Shown here: positions 1-5,266 of the stretch, in pieces
Layout of the letters: every line of letters starts with the position of its first letter
Numbering within the stretch: the first letter of the stretch is position 1
Source of the DNA: Bacteroidota bacterium
Lineage (GTDB): Bacteria; Bacteroidota; Bacteroidia; Bacteroidales; UBA1556
NCBI GenBank assembly: GCA_003973505.1
Contig: QNXT01000054.1
Coordinates: 1-5,266, forward strand
Direction of reading: 5' to 3'
Length of the DNA stretch: 5,266 bases
The notes under the pieces: model-generated
Told to the model about the DNA's origin: nothing
Seen by the model: the letters and a program-made list of their open reading frames with translations, nothing else
The model's database searches: none
Translations under genes and position numbers: made by a program

Positions 1-55
1 GCTTAGGGGAAGGGTTTCTTATTTCATATCCTTCCTCATTTATGAGTCTGAAAAA

Positions 56-189
56 ACTTCTGTCTTCAATCTCCTGTCTTCAAACTTCTGTCTTCAAACT
101 TCTGTCTTCAAACTTCTATCTTCCAACTTCTATCTTCCAACTTCTGTCTTCAATCTCCTGTCTTCAAACTTCTGTCTTCCAACTTCCGC
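56..189. repeat. 14-bp tandem repeat array, nine units plus a partial
   Basis: Nine head-to-tail 14-bp units run from 56 to 181, followed by a degenerate partial unit to 189. The main unit is ACTTCTGTCTTCAA, with variants TCTCCTGTCTTCAA and ACTTCTATCTTCCA. CTTC (or a close variant) recurs every 7 bp, so the 14-mer looks like a doubled heptamer. The unit order is A B A A C C A B A', so the first three units (56-97) recur almost exactly as the last three (140-181). On the minus strand the array is purine-rich (GAAG every 7 nt) and begins directly after the stop codon of the CoA-transferase subunit B gene, so it would form that gene's 3' untranslated region. Similar GAAG-rich arrays are familiar between genes in Bacteroidota; their function is not known to me. 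No hairpin terminator with a U-run is visible here. Confidence 0.9.
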
Positions 190-846
190 CTAAAATTTCA
201 TTTCAGGAATATCCCCTTCAATAATCAAAGGAGCACCTGTTGCGGCTACAATTTCTTCCACACTAACGCCTGGAGCACGCTCCAATAATTTGAATCCTTT
301 ATCGGTAACTTCTATTACCGCCATATCACTTACGATTTTTTTTACGCAGTTTACACCGGTCAAAGGAAGGTCGCATTTTGTTTTTAGTTTTGGATTTCCA
401 TTACGGTCGGTATGAGTGGTTGCCACAATAATATTTTTAGCAGCAGCCACAAGGTCCATGGCTCCGCCCATTCCTTTCACCATTTTACCGGGAATTTTCC
501 ATGAGGAAATATCGCCTTTATCCGTTACTTCGAATGCTCCTAATACCGTTAGGTCGATATGTCCGCCACGAATCATAGCGAAGCTGGTTGCCGAGTCGAA
601 AAAGGCTGAGCCGGGCAAATAGGTTACGGTTTGTTTTCCTGCGTTTATTAAATCAGGGTCTATTTCACTTTTCTTTGGGAATGGTCCAATTCCCAATAAT
701 CCATTTTCCGATTGCAATACCACATCAATTCCCTCAGGAATATAGTTTGCAACCAAAGTAGGGATTCCAATTCCAAGATTTACATAATATCCATCTTGCA
801 ATTCCTGCGCTATTCGTTGCGCTATTTGGTTTTTATCTAATGCCAT
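190..846 (-). CDS. scoB: 3-oxoacid CoA-transferase subunit B (succinyl-CoA:acetoacetate type)
   Basis: This is the beta subunit of a family I CoA-transferase. With subunit A it moves CoA from succinyl-CoA to a 3-oxoacid such as acetoacetate, through a glutamyl-CoA thioester in the cytoplasm. The 218 residues match the usual length. NLGIGIPTLV is at 23-32. The active-site motif SENGLLGIGPFP starts at 46 and gives catalytic Glu47. RGGHIDLTVLGAFEV follows at 93-107, and IPGKMVKGMGGAMDLV at 118-133 is very like the mitochondrial SCOT enzyme. The C-terminus (LLERAPGVSVEEI, then EGDIPEM) is also typical. The ATG at 846-844 gives the expected N-terminus. No Shine-Dalgarno is present; ACACAAAAG lies directly before the ATG. 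The partner gene is 174 bp upstream, unusually far for this pair, with an inverted-repeat element between them. The preferred acid (acetoacetate, butyrate or 3-oxoadipate) cannot be fixed from sequence alone, but the motifs favour the succinyl-CoA:3-ketoacid class. Confidence 0.95.
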   Translation of the reverse strand: MALDKNQIAQRIAQELQDGYYVNLGIGIPTLVANYIPEGIDVVLQSENGLLGIGPFPKKSEIDPDLINAGKQTVTYLPGSAFFDSATSFAMIRGGHIDLTVLGAFEVTDKGDISSWKIPGKMVKGMGGAMDLVAAAKNIIVATTHTDRNGNPKLKTKCDLPLTGVNCVKKIVSDMAVIEVTDKGFKLLERAPGVSVEEIVAATGAPLIIEGDIPEMKF

Positions 847-898
847 CTTTTGTGTTTTTCTAAATTGTTACTATTTACTTTCTCTAAAAGTATTTCGA

Positions 899-1017
899 GT
901 GTTAAAAGGAGTGTTAAGGACGAGGCTTGTGATGATTTTATATTAGGAGTCCGTCAGTTGACGGATGACTAATATAAAATTTGAGCATAACGAAGTCATT
1001 GGCGCTCCTTTTAGCAC
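899..1017. repeat. Nested inverted-repeat element between the two CoA-transferase genes
   Basis: This 119-bp block is close to symmetric about position 957-958. The outer arms are 899-913 and 1003-1017 (GTGTTAAAAGGAGTG against CGCTCCTTTTAGCAC), with two non-Watson-Crick positions, both able to form G-U pairs in one of the strands. The inner arms are ATTTTATATTAG at 935-946 and its exact complement at 969-980. At the centre, TCCGTCA (950-956) pairs with TGACGGA (959-965). A 3-by-3 mismatch separates the inner and central stems. The element starts 3 bp beyond the stop of the subunit A gene and ends about 50 bp before the start of subunit B. No U-run follows the stem on the minus strand, so a classical intrinsic terminator is not supported. 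It resembles a small palindromic dispersed element (MITE- or REP-like), but copy number cannot be seen here and no convincing target-site duplication was found. Confidence 0.75.
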
Positions 1018-1020
1018 GAA

Positions 1021-1713
1021 TTAGTCACTTGTAGTTTCAAATTCAATCCTCTTCTCATAATCAACTCCTTGGAATATGCGTTGTACATATACTCCAGGTA
1101 GATGAATCTGATTGGGGTCCAACTCTCCAACTTCCACCAACTCGTCCACTTCGGCAATGGTAATTTTGCCTGCTGTGGCCATGGGTTGATTGAAGTTATT
1201 GGCTGTATGATGGAAAATCAAGTTTCCACTTTTATCCCCTTTCCAGGCTTTCACGATAGCAAAGTCGGCGGTTAAGCCCAATTCCAAAATATGGGGTTTG
1301 CCATTATACTCACGTACTTCTTTGCCTTCGGCTACTTCGGTGCCATAACCAGCAGGAACGAAGAATGCAGGAATGCCTGCTCCACCAGCGCGAATACGCT
1401 CAGCCAAAGTTCCTTGTGGAACCAAATCCACTTCCAATTCGCCACTCAACATCTGGCGTTCAAATTCTTTATTTTCACCCACATAAGATGAAATCATTTT
1501 CTTAACCTGATGTTTGCGAAGCAGTTTTCCCAAACCAAAACCATCCACACCTGCATTATTTGAGATGCAAGTAAGTCCGGTCACCTCTTTATCAAAAAGC
1601 GCATTGATGCAATTTTCAGGAATTCCACAAAGTCCAAAACCGCCAAGCATGATGGTGGCATTGTCAGGAATGTCTTTTATCGCCTCTTTGGCGTTTGCTA
1701 CTACTTTATTCAT
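1021..1713 (-). CDS. scoA: 3-oxoacid CoA-transferase subunit A (succinyl-CoA:acetoacetate type)
   Basis: This is the alpha subunit of the same family I CoA-transferase. It supplies the CoA-binding half of the enzyme that activates acetoacetate at the expense of succinyl-CoA. The 230 residues match the usual size. The family signature [16 protein letters not shown] is at 17-32. [13 protein letters not shown] is at 50-62, and [18 protein letters not shown] at 100-117 is a conserved block seen in bacterial ScoA and mitochondrial SCOT. The ending, with [12 protein letters not shown], is also typical. The start ATG at 1713-1711 gives the normal N-terminus (MNKVV, then EAIKDIPD). Its leader carries two ACACAA boxes and no Shine-Dalgarno. 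The acyl-CoA dehydrogenase gene lies 127 bp upstream, with a triple 23-bp repeat in the gap. Subunit B follows downstream after 174 bp. Co-transcription is likely from order and strand, but it is not shown. Confidence 0.95.
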   Translation of the reverse strand: MNKVVANAKEAIKDIPDNATIMLGGFGLCGIPENCINALFDKEVTGLTCISNNAGVDGFGLGKLLRKHQVKKMISSYVGENKEFERQMLSGELEVDLVPQGTLAERIRAGGAGIPAFFVPAGYGTEVAEGKEVREYNGKPHILELGLTADFAIVKAWKGDKSGNLIFHHTANNFNQPMATAGKITIAEVDELVEVGELDPNQIHLPGVYVQRIFQGVDYEKRIEFETTSD

Positions 1714-1734
1714 ATTTATTGTGTTTTGTGTTTT
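1714..1734 (-). promoter_or_regulatory. Translation leader with repeated ACACAA boxes (scoA)
   Basis: Directly before the scoA ATG the minus strand reads ACACAAA then ACACAATA, then three bases, then ATG. No purine-rich Shine-Dalgarno sequence is present. The acyl-CoA dehydrogenase leader has the same ACACAATA box at the same 3-nt distance, and the other two genes have ACACAA within 4 nt of the start. A-rich leaders are expected in Bacteroidota, where Shine-Dalgarno use is weak. That this exact box matters is inference. Confidence 0.4.
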
Positions 1735-1774
1735 ATATGTATTTTCTTCTTTAACAAGTCAAGGACACATCTAT

Positions 1775-1842
1775 GGTGACTGAGCTTGTCGAAGTCTGGT
1801 GACTGAGCCTGTCGAAATCCGGTGATTGAGCTTGTCGAAATC
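1775..1842. repeat. Three tandem copies of a 23-bp repeat
   Basis: Copies lie at 1775-1797, 1798-1820 and 1821-1842 (the last slightly short). They share the core TGAGCYTGTCGAA preceded by GGTGAY. Differences are confined to a few positions, mostly C/T or A/G changes. The third copy reaches two bases into the TGA stop (1841-1843) of the acyl-CoA dehydrogenase gene, so the array begins exactly where that gene ends. Read on the minus strand, the core is TTCGACAAGCTCA, a motif I recognise as a frequent intergenic repeat in Bacteroidota and some other bacteria. Its role is unknown to me. Confidence 0.9.
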
Positions 1843-2989
1843 AACAACCAATATATCGTGAAATCACCAATCGTTGTATCTCACTGGTTCCCTCGCCAAT
1901 TTGCAATAATCGTTGGTCACGGTAGAATCGCTCTACTGGATAATCCTTCATTAGTCCGTAGCCTCCATGAATTTGCACAGCCTCATCAGCCACTTGTTTG
2001 GCAATTTCAGAGCAGTATAATTTCGACATGGCAGCTTCTTTGGCGAATGGTTTTTTATTGTCTTTCAACCAGCATGCCTTATATAAAAGGTTTCGTGCCA
2101 ATTCGATTTTGGTAGCCATATCGGCCAATTTAAAGGCATTGATTTGAAATTTTGAAATGGGCTTCCCAAATTGTTTACGCTCTTGTGCATAGGCCAAGGC
2201 CATTTCGTAAGCTCCTTGTGCCAATCCCAATCCCATGGCAGCAATACTCAAGCGGCCATTATCCAATGTGGAGAGCATAATATGTGAGCCTTCACCAATT
2301 TTACCTAAAAGGTTTTCCTCAGGAACCTGGCAATCGTCGAAATAAAGCTCGGCTGTATCCGAAGCTCGCCACATCATTTTGCCATGCATGGTAACCCGTT
2401 TAAATCCGGGTGTGCCTTTTTCCACAATTACGCAAGTATATTCTTTTTTGCCATCGGGGTGCACTTTTGTAACCGCTTGCACGGTTGAGCCCAAGGATAT
2501 TTCGCTGGAAGCATTGGTGATGAAGATTTTAGAACCATTTATAGTCCATTTGCCATCTTCCAATTTGGCTGTGGTTTTTGAACCCCGCGAGTCGGAACCC
2601 GCATCAGGTTCGGTTAATCCAAATCCCCAAAGTCCATCACCCGTACAAAGCTTGGGAAGGTATTTCATTTTTTGTTCTTCGGTACCATAATAATATATGG
2701 GGCCAATTCCCAATGAATTATGTGCCGCTAGTGTGGCCGCATGTGAGCCATCTACACGAGCCAATTCTTCCACGGCGATAATATAGGATAAGGTGTCCAT
2801 TCCTTGCCCGCCATATTTCTCGGGCAAATACATTCCGAATAGCCCAAGCTCCCCAATTTTTTTGGTTAATTCAATGGAAAACTCTGCACGCTCGTCCAAT
2901 TCCTGGGCAAGAGGTTTTATTTCGCGTTCCGCAAAATCTCTGACGGTTTCGCGAATCATCTGTTGTACTTCTGTTAATTCAAAATTCAT
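1841..2989 (-). CDS. Acyl-CoA dehydrogenase, short-chain/branched-chain type
   Basis: This is an FAD-dependent acyl-CoA dehydrogenase. It oxidises an acyl-CoA to the trans-2-enoyl-CoA and passes electrons to ETF. The 382 residues are full length. The order is an N-terminal helical domain (about 1-115), a middle beta domain with GFGLTEPDAGSD at 122-133 (family signature 1) and WRASDTAELYFDDCQVP at 207-223, then a C-terminal helical domain with ERKQFGKPISKFQ at 270-282. QIHGGYGLMKDYPVERFYRD (339-358) and IGEGTSEIQRL follow. Glu366 is at the canonical catalytic-base position of short- and medium-chain enzymes. In isovaleryl-CoA dehydrogenase that position is not glutamate and the base sits in helix G as LERL; here helix G reads LDNGRLSIA (242-250). 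This argues against isovaleryl-CoA and for butyryl-, isobutyryl- or 2-methylbutyryl-CoA. The gene lies 48 bp behind the carboxylase gene, on the same strand and probably in one transcript. Confidence 0.93.
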   Translation of the reverse strand: MNFELTEVQQMIRETVRDFAEREIKPLAQELDERAEFSIELTKKIGELGLFGMYLPEKYGGQGMDTLSYIIAVEELARVDGSHAATLAAHNSLGIGPIYYYGTEEQKMKYLPKLCTGDGLWGFGLTEPDAGSDSRGSKTTAKLEDGKWTINGSKIFITNASSEISLGSTVQAVTKVHPDGKKEYTCVIVEKGTPGFKRVTMHGKMMWRASDTAELYFDDCQVPEENLLGKIGEGSHIMLSTLDNGRLSIAAMGLGLAQGAYEMALAYAQERKQFGKPISKFQINAFKLADMATKIELARNLLYKACWLKDNKKPFAKEAAMSKLYCSEIAKQVADEAVQIHGGYGLMKDYPVERFYRDQRLLQIGEGTSEIQRLVISRYIGC

Positions 2990-3010
2990 TTGTATTGTGT
3001 TTTTGTGTTT
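2990..3010 (-). promoter_or_regulatory. Translation leader with repeated ACACAA boxes (acyl-CoA dehydrogenase)
   Basis: Directly before the ATG the minus strand reads ACACAAAA, then ACACAATA, then CAA, then ATG. The two boxes and the 3-nt gap match the scoA leader almost exactly although the genes are unrelated. There is no Shine-Dalgarno sequence. It supports the chosen start at 2989. The function of the box as a ribosome-binding or regulatory signal is inference. Confidence 0.4.
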
Positions 3011-3037
3011 GTTATTCTTTTTTTTGCTAATAGAATT

Positions 3038-5029
3038 CTATTCTTCCTCCTCAACCAATGAAATCAATACTTGTGAATTATCCACCATATCTCCTTCATT
3101 CACTTTCACTTCCTCAATCACGGCATCACGATGCACGGTCAAACTATTTTCCATCTTCATGGCTTCTACCACAATCAAGGTGTCGCCTTTGCTTACTTTA
3201 TCTCCGGCTTTTACATTTAGCTTGATTACTTTGCCCGGCATGGGCGATTTAATACTATCACCACCGGCTGCATCAGCCTCCGAAACGTAGAAATCGGTAT
3301 CTACCAAATGGTCGTTTCGAGTAAATTCGTAGGTGTTTCCCTTATAAGTCAAATGGTTTACTCCATGTTCATCCAATGAAATAAAGAGTTTGTAAGGTTG
3401 ATGATTTATATTCAGTTCGATATAGTTTTCTTCCAAATATTTTGCTTCAGCAAGAATGGCTTTTCCATTGATTTCCATATCATAAATTCCATTTTCTTGC
3501 TTATTTATTTTAATATGAAAATCTTGTTCATCCATTTTAACATCGAGCTCCATATCCAAACGCCAGTAACCAATATTATTCCAAACATTGTCTTGCTTTT
3601 GCTTGCGTACATTCATATCATAGATTAAATATCCCGCAACCAAATCTTCAATCGCAGCTTTTTCTTTGGTTTTTTGTATGGCTTCTAATATTTCGTCGGT
3701 TCGCTCATCGCAAAATTTCGTAGTAATCTTATTCTCTATAAATGATGGATGTCGAAGCATCTCAATCAGATAAGGGATATTGTTTTTAATTCCGTGTACA
3801 ATAAATTCTTGCAAGGCAATATCCAAATTAGCCATTGCGGCTTCACGATTTGGCGCATGGCAAATCAATTTGCTCACCATGGGGTCGAAGAAACTATGAA
3901 TGGTGGAGGCTCTGTCGATACCGGAATCCACACGTACACCCACACCTTCGGGTTCTTCATAATAAATAATATCTCCCGGTGCCGGACGGAAATCATTCTC
4001 CGGATCTTCTGCGTAAATACGTGCTTCAATCGCATGTCCCGATTGTGAAATATCCTTTTGCTCAAATCCTAATTTATTTCCTGCTGCAACCAAAATTTGC
4101 TCTCGTACAATATCCACTCCTGTTACCATTTCGGTTACAGGATGCTCAACTTGTACGCGTGTGTTCATTTCCAAGAAATAGAAATTCAAATCTTTATCAA
4201 CCAAAAATTCAATCGTTCCGGCATTATCATAGTCAATAGCTTTGGCAATATCAACAGCGGCTGCCCCCATTTTCTCACGTGTAGCTTGATTCAAAGTAGG
4301 AGAAGGGCTTTCCTCAATGATTTTTTGGTAGCGACGTTGAATGGAACATTCTCGCTCGTAAAGATGCACCACATTTCCATGTTTATCACCGATAATTTGA
4401 ATCTCGATATGACGAGGCTCCAGGATATATTGTTCAATAAAAACTTCCTCATCGCCAAAATACGCCTTAGCCTCACGTGAAGTAGCTATAATGGTTTCTT
4501 CCAAATCTTTAAGGTCGTGCACAATGCGCATGCCTTTTCCACCACCACCGGCAGCAGCTTTTACCAAAATAGGTAAAGGAATATCCTTGGCGGCCTCAAT
4601 CAATTCAGCATGAGTTCCCACTGCACCTTTGGTCATGGGTGTTCCCAATTCGGTTACAAAAGCACGAGATTCCACCTTATTCCCCATCAATTGTATAGCA
4701 CGAAGCGAGGGGCCGATAAAAGTAATTCCTTCCTTTTCGCAGGCATTAACGATATCCGGATTTTCTGCTAAAAAACCATATCCCGGATGAATGGCATCGC
4801 TACCAGAACGCTTGGCAATATCAATGATTTTATTCACATTCAGGTAGGTATCGCTTAATTCTTGCTCGCCCAAATAATAGGCCTCATCAGCCATCAAAAC
4901 ATGTAAAGCTTCTGCATCGGGTTTGGAATATACCGCAACCGTGCGGATTCCCATTTCCCGAGCCGAACGAATCACTCGAACTGCAATTTCACCCCGATTG
5001 GCAATTAGTATTTTTTTGAATAGTTTCAT
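3038..5029 (-). CDS. Biotin-dependent acyl-CoA carboxylase alpha subunit (biotin carboxylase + biotinyl carrier)
   Basis: This subunit uses ATP and bicarbonate to carboxylate its own biotin; a separate beta subunit, not in this window, would pass the carboxyl group to an acyl-CoA. The 663 residues match 3-methylcrotonyl-CoA or propionyl-CoA carboxylase alpha chains, not the roughly 450-residue stand-alone AccC. KILIANRGEIAVRVIR is at 6-21 and HPGYGFLAEN at 81-90. The ATP-grasp glycine loop AGGGGKGM is at 160-167 and ECSIQRRYQK at 227-236. EMNTRVQVEHP is at 287-297, with Arg291 and Glu295 at the catalytic positions. A divergent linker spans about 455-585; WNNIGYWRL in it recalls the methylcrotonyl-CoA type. 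The biotinyl domain is about 592-658, with EAMKME placing the biotinylated lysine at 625. A VEEEE tail ends the chain. The ATG at 5029 is preceded directly by ACACAA. Substrate remains undecided: 3-methylcrotonyl-CoA, propionyl-CoA or acetyl-CoA. Confidence 0.92.
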   Translation of the reverse strand: MKLFKKILIANRGEIAVRVIRSAREMGIRTVAVYSKPDAEALHVLMADEAYYLGEQELSDTYLNVNKIIDIAKRSGSDAIHPGYGFLAENPDIVNACEKEGITFIGPSLRAIQLMGNKVESRAFVTELGTPMTKGAVGTHAELIEAAKDIPLPILVKAAAGGGGKGMRIVHDLKDLEETIIATSREAKAYFGDEEVFIEQYILEPRHIEIQIIGDKHGNVVHLYERECSIQRRYQKIIEESPSPTLNQATREKMGAAAVDIAKAIDYDNAGTIEFLVDKDLNFYFLEMNTRVQVEHPVTEMVTGVDIVREQILVAAGNKLGFEQKDISQSGHAIEARIYAEDPENDFRPAPGDIIYYEEPEGVGVRVDSGIDRASTIHSFFDPMVSKLICHAPNREAAMANLDIALQEFIVHGIKNNIPYLIEMLRHPSFIENKITTKFCDERTDEILEAIQKTKEKAAIEDLVAGYLIYDMNVRKQKQDNVWNNIGYWRLDMELDVKMDEQDFHIKINKQENGIYDMEINGKAILAEAKYLEENYIELNINHQPYKLFISLDEHGVNHLTYKGNTYEFTRNDHLVDTDFYVSEADAAGGDSIKSPMPGKVIKLNVKAGDKVSKGDTLIVVEAMKMENSLTVHRDAVIEEVKVNEGDMVDNSQVLISLVEEEE

Positions 5030-5056
5030 TTGTGTATATTTAATGGAATATTGATG

Positions 5057-5266
5057 TCATTGGTTTTTGTTGTCATCATTATTCATTTGTGTTTTTAATG
5101 TTAATTCATTTTCAATTTCTTCTACAGAACCTTATGTTTCCATGGTATGTGTGCCACAATTTGTGGCACAAATTCATATTCTTTTGAATAAAAGAGGTAG
5201 AATTGTCGCATTGCATAGATGTTACGACGTGAAAGTCCTTTCAAATCAGGAAATTCTTTTTTTAGA
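5057..5266 (-). pseudogene. Remnant of a DUF1016/YhcG-family gene with internal deletion
   Basis: Reading from the window edge, 5265-5122 encodes 47 residues ending in TAG. They include FPDLKGLSRRNIYAMRQFY, then VPQIVAHIPWKHKVL. This matches the end of the DUF1016 N-terminal (YhcG_N) domain, whose conserved core is FPDLKGFSRRNL..MRQFY followed by VAQIPWGHN. Intact members continue for some 200 residues into a PD-(D/E)XK nuclease-like domain; here translation stops right after the IPW motif. In another frame, 5131-5057 is open and reads GSVEEIENELTLKTQ, then MNNDDNKNQ and TGA. It resembles the acidic C-terminal tail (PSIEEIEKEL-like) of the same family. The simplest reading is an out-of-frame deletion that removed the nuclease domain. 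The tail ends 27 bp before the carboxylase start. The N-terminal part continues beyond the window. Family assignment of the first piece is fairly firm; that of the tail is tentative. Confidence 0.7.
5150..5170. repeat. Perfect 21-bp palindrome, 10-bp arms
   Basis: TGTGCCACAA is followed by one central base and its exact complement TTGTGGCACA. It lies inside the decayed DUF1016 remnant, where it encodes the conserved VPQIVAH stretch, and about 120 bp upstream of the carboxylase start. It could be an operator for the genes downstream or a chance result of the coding sequence; no adjoining promoter was recognised. Confidence 0.4.

Noticed and set aside
1..55. Possible terminator (CTCAT/ATGAG stem at 36-47) after the tandem repeat
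   Set aside because: The stem is only 5 bp with a 2-base loop, and on the minus strand the T-run precedes it instead of following it.
56..181. CRISPR array
   Set aside because: The units are 14 bp with no unique spacers and there are no cas genes; it is a simple tandem repeat.
42..224. Plus-strand open frame with a 14-residue repeat (LLSSISCLQTSVF-like)
   Set aside because: It is the translation of the 14-bp tandem array (three 14-bp units make 14 codons) and runs antisense into the end of scoB. No start signal or family match is visible.
1736..1765. TTGACT and a TATA-like stretch upstream of scoA as a sigma-70-like promoter
   Set aside because: Spacing to the best -10-like hexamer is poor, and the Bacteroidota -7 consensus (TAnnTTTG) is absent. 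Not strong enough to annotate.
3018..3025. Run of eight T as a terminator U-tract
   Set aside because: On the transcribed minus strand it is a run of A, so it cannot serve as a U-tract for these genes.
3029..3042. 14-bp perfect palindrome AATAGAATTCTATT over the carboxylase stop codon
   Set aside because: A palindrome of this length is expected by chance about once in a few windows of this size. No U-run follows on the minus strand, so it is not a terminator.
5040..5060. Tiny open frame (MTSIFH) overlapping the end of the DUF1016 tail with an ATGA overlap
   Set aside because: It has only six codons, no conserved feature and no leader box of its own. The overlap is most likely chance.

Overview
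The window carries four complete genes, all on the minus strand, plus the wreck of a fifth. It suggests a member of the Bacteroidota. The DNA is AT-rich, no start codon has a recognisable Shine-Dalgarno sequence, and every start is preceded by an A-rich leader containing ACACAA. Gene boundaries carry short dispersed or tandem repeats of a kind common in that phylum. This taxonomic reading is inference.

In transcription order (right to left) the layout is as follows. (1) 5266-5057 holds a broken DUF1016/YhcG-family gene: the end of its N-terminal domain runs into a stop, and a C-terminal-like tail follows in another frame. (2) 5029-3038 encodes a 663-residue biotin-dependent acyl-CoA carboxylase alpha subunit, with biotin carboxylase and biotinyl domains on one chain. 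(3) 2989-1841 encodes a 382-residue FAD acyl-CoA dehydrogenase. (4) 1842-1775 holds three copies of a 23-bp repeat. (5) 1713-1021 encodes subunit A of a family I 3-oxoacid CoA-transferase. (6) 1017-899 holds a nested inverted-repeat element. (7) 846-190 encodes subunit B of the same transferase. (8) 189-56 holds a 14-bp tandem repeat, and 55-1 shows nothing recognisable. No gene-free stretch exceeds 300 bases.

Together the genes fit acyl-CoA breakdown of the branched-chain amino acid or short fatty acid type. The dehydrogenase makes a 2-enoyl-CoA, the carboxylase handles a short acyl-CoA or enoyl-CoA, and the transferase activates acetoacetate with succinyl-CoA. Leucine catabolism would link all three: isovaleryl-CoA, then 3-methylcrotonyl-CoA, then acetoacetate. 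However, the dehydrogenase has the ordinary catalytic glutamate rather than the isovaleryl-CoA dehydrogenase arrangement, so its substrate is open. The carboxyltransferase (beta) subunit, hydratase and lyase are not in the window.

The metabolic genes look ordinary. The interest lies at the boundaries: a decayed mobile-type gene and three different repeat families in successive gaps. I do not see a convincing new multi-gene system.
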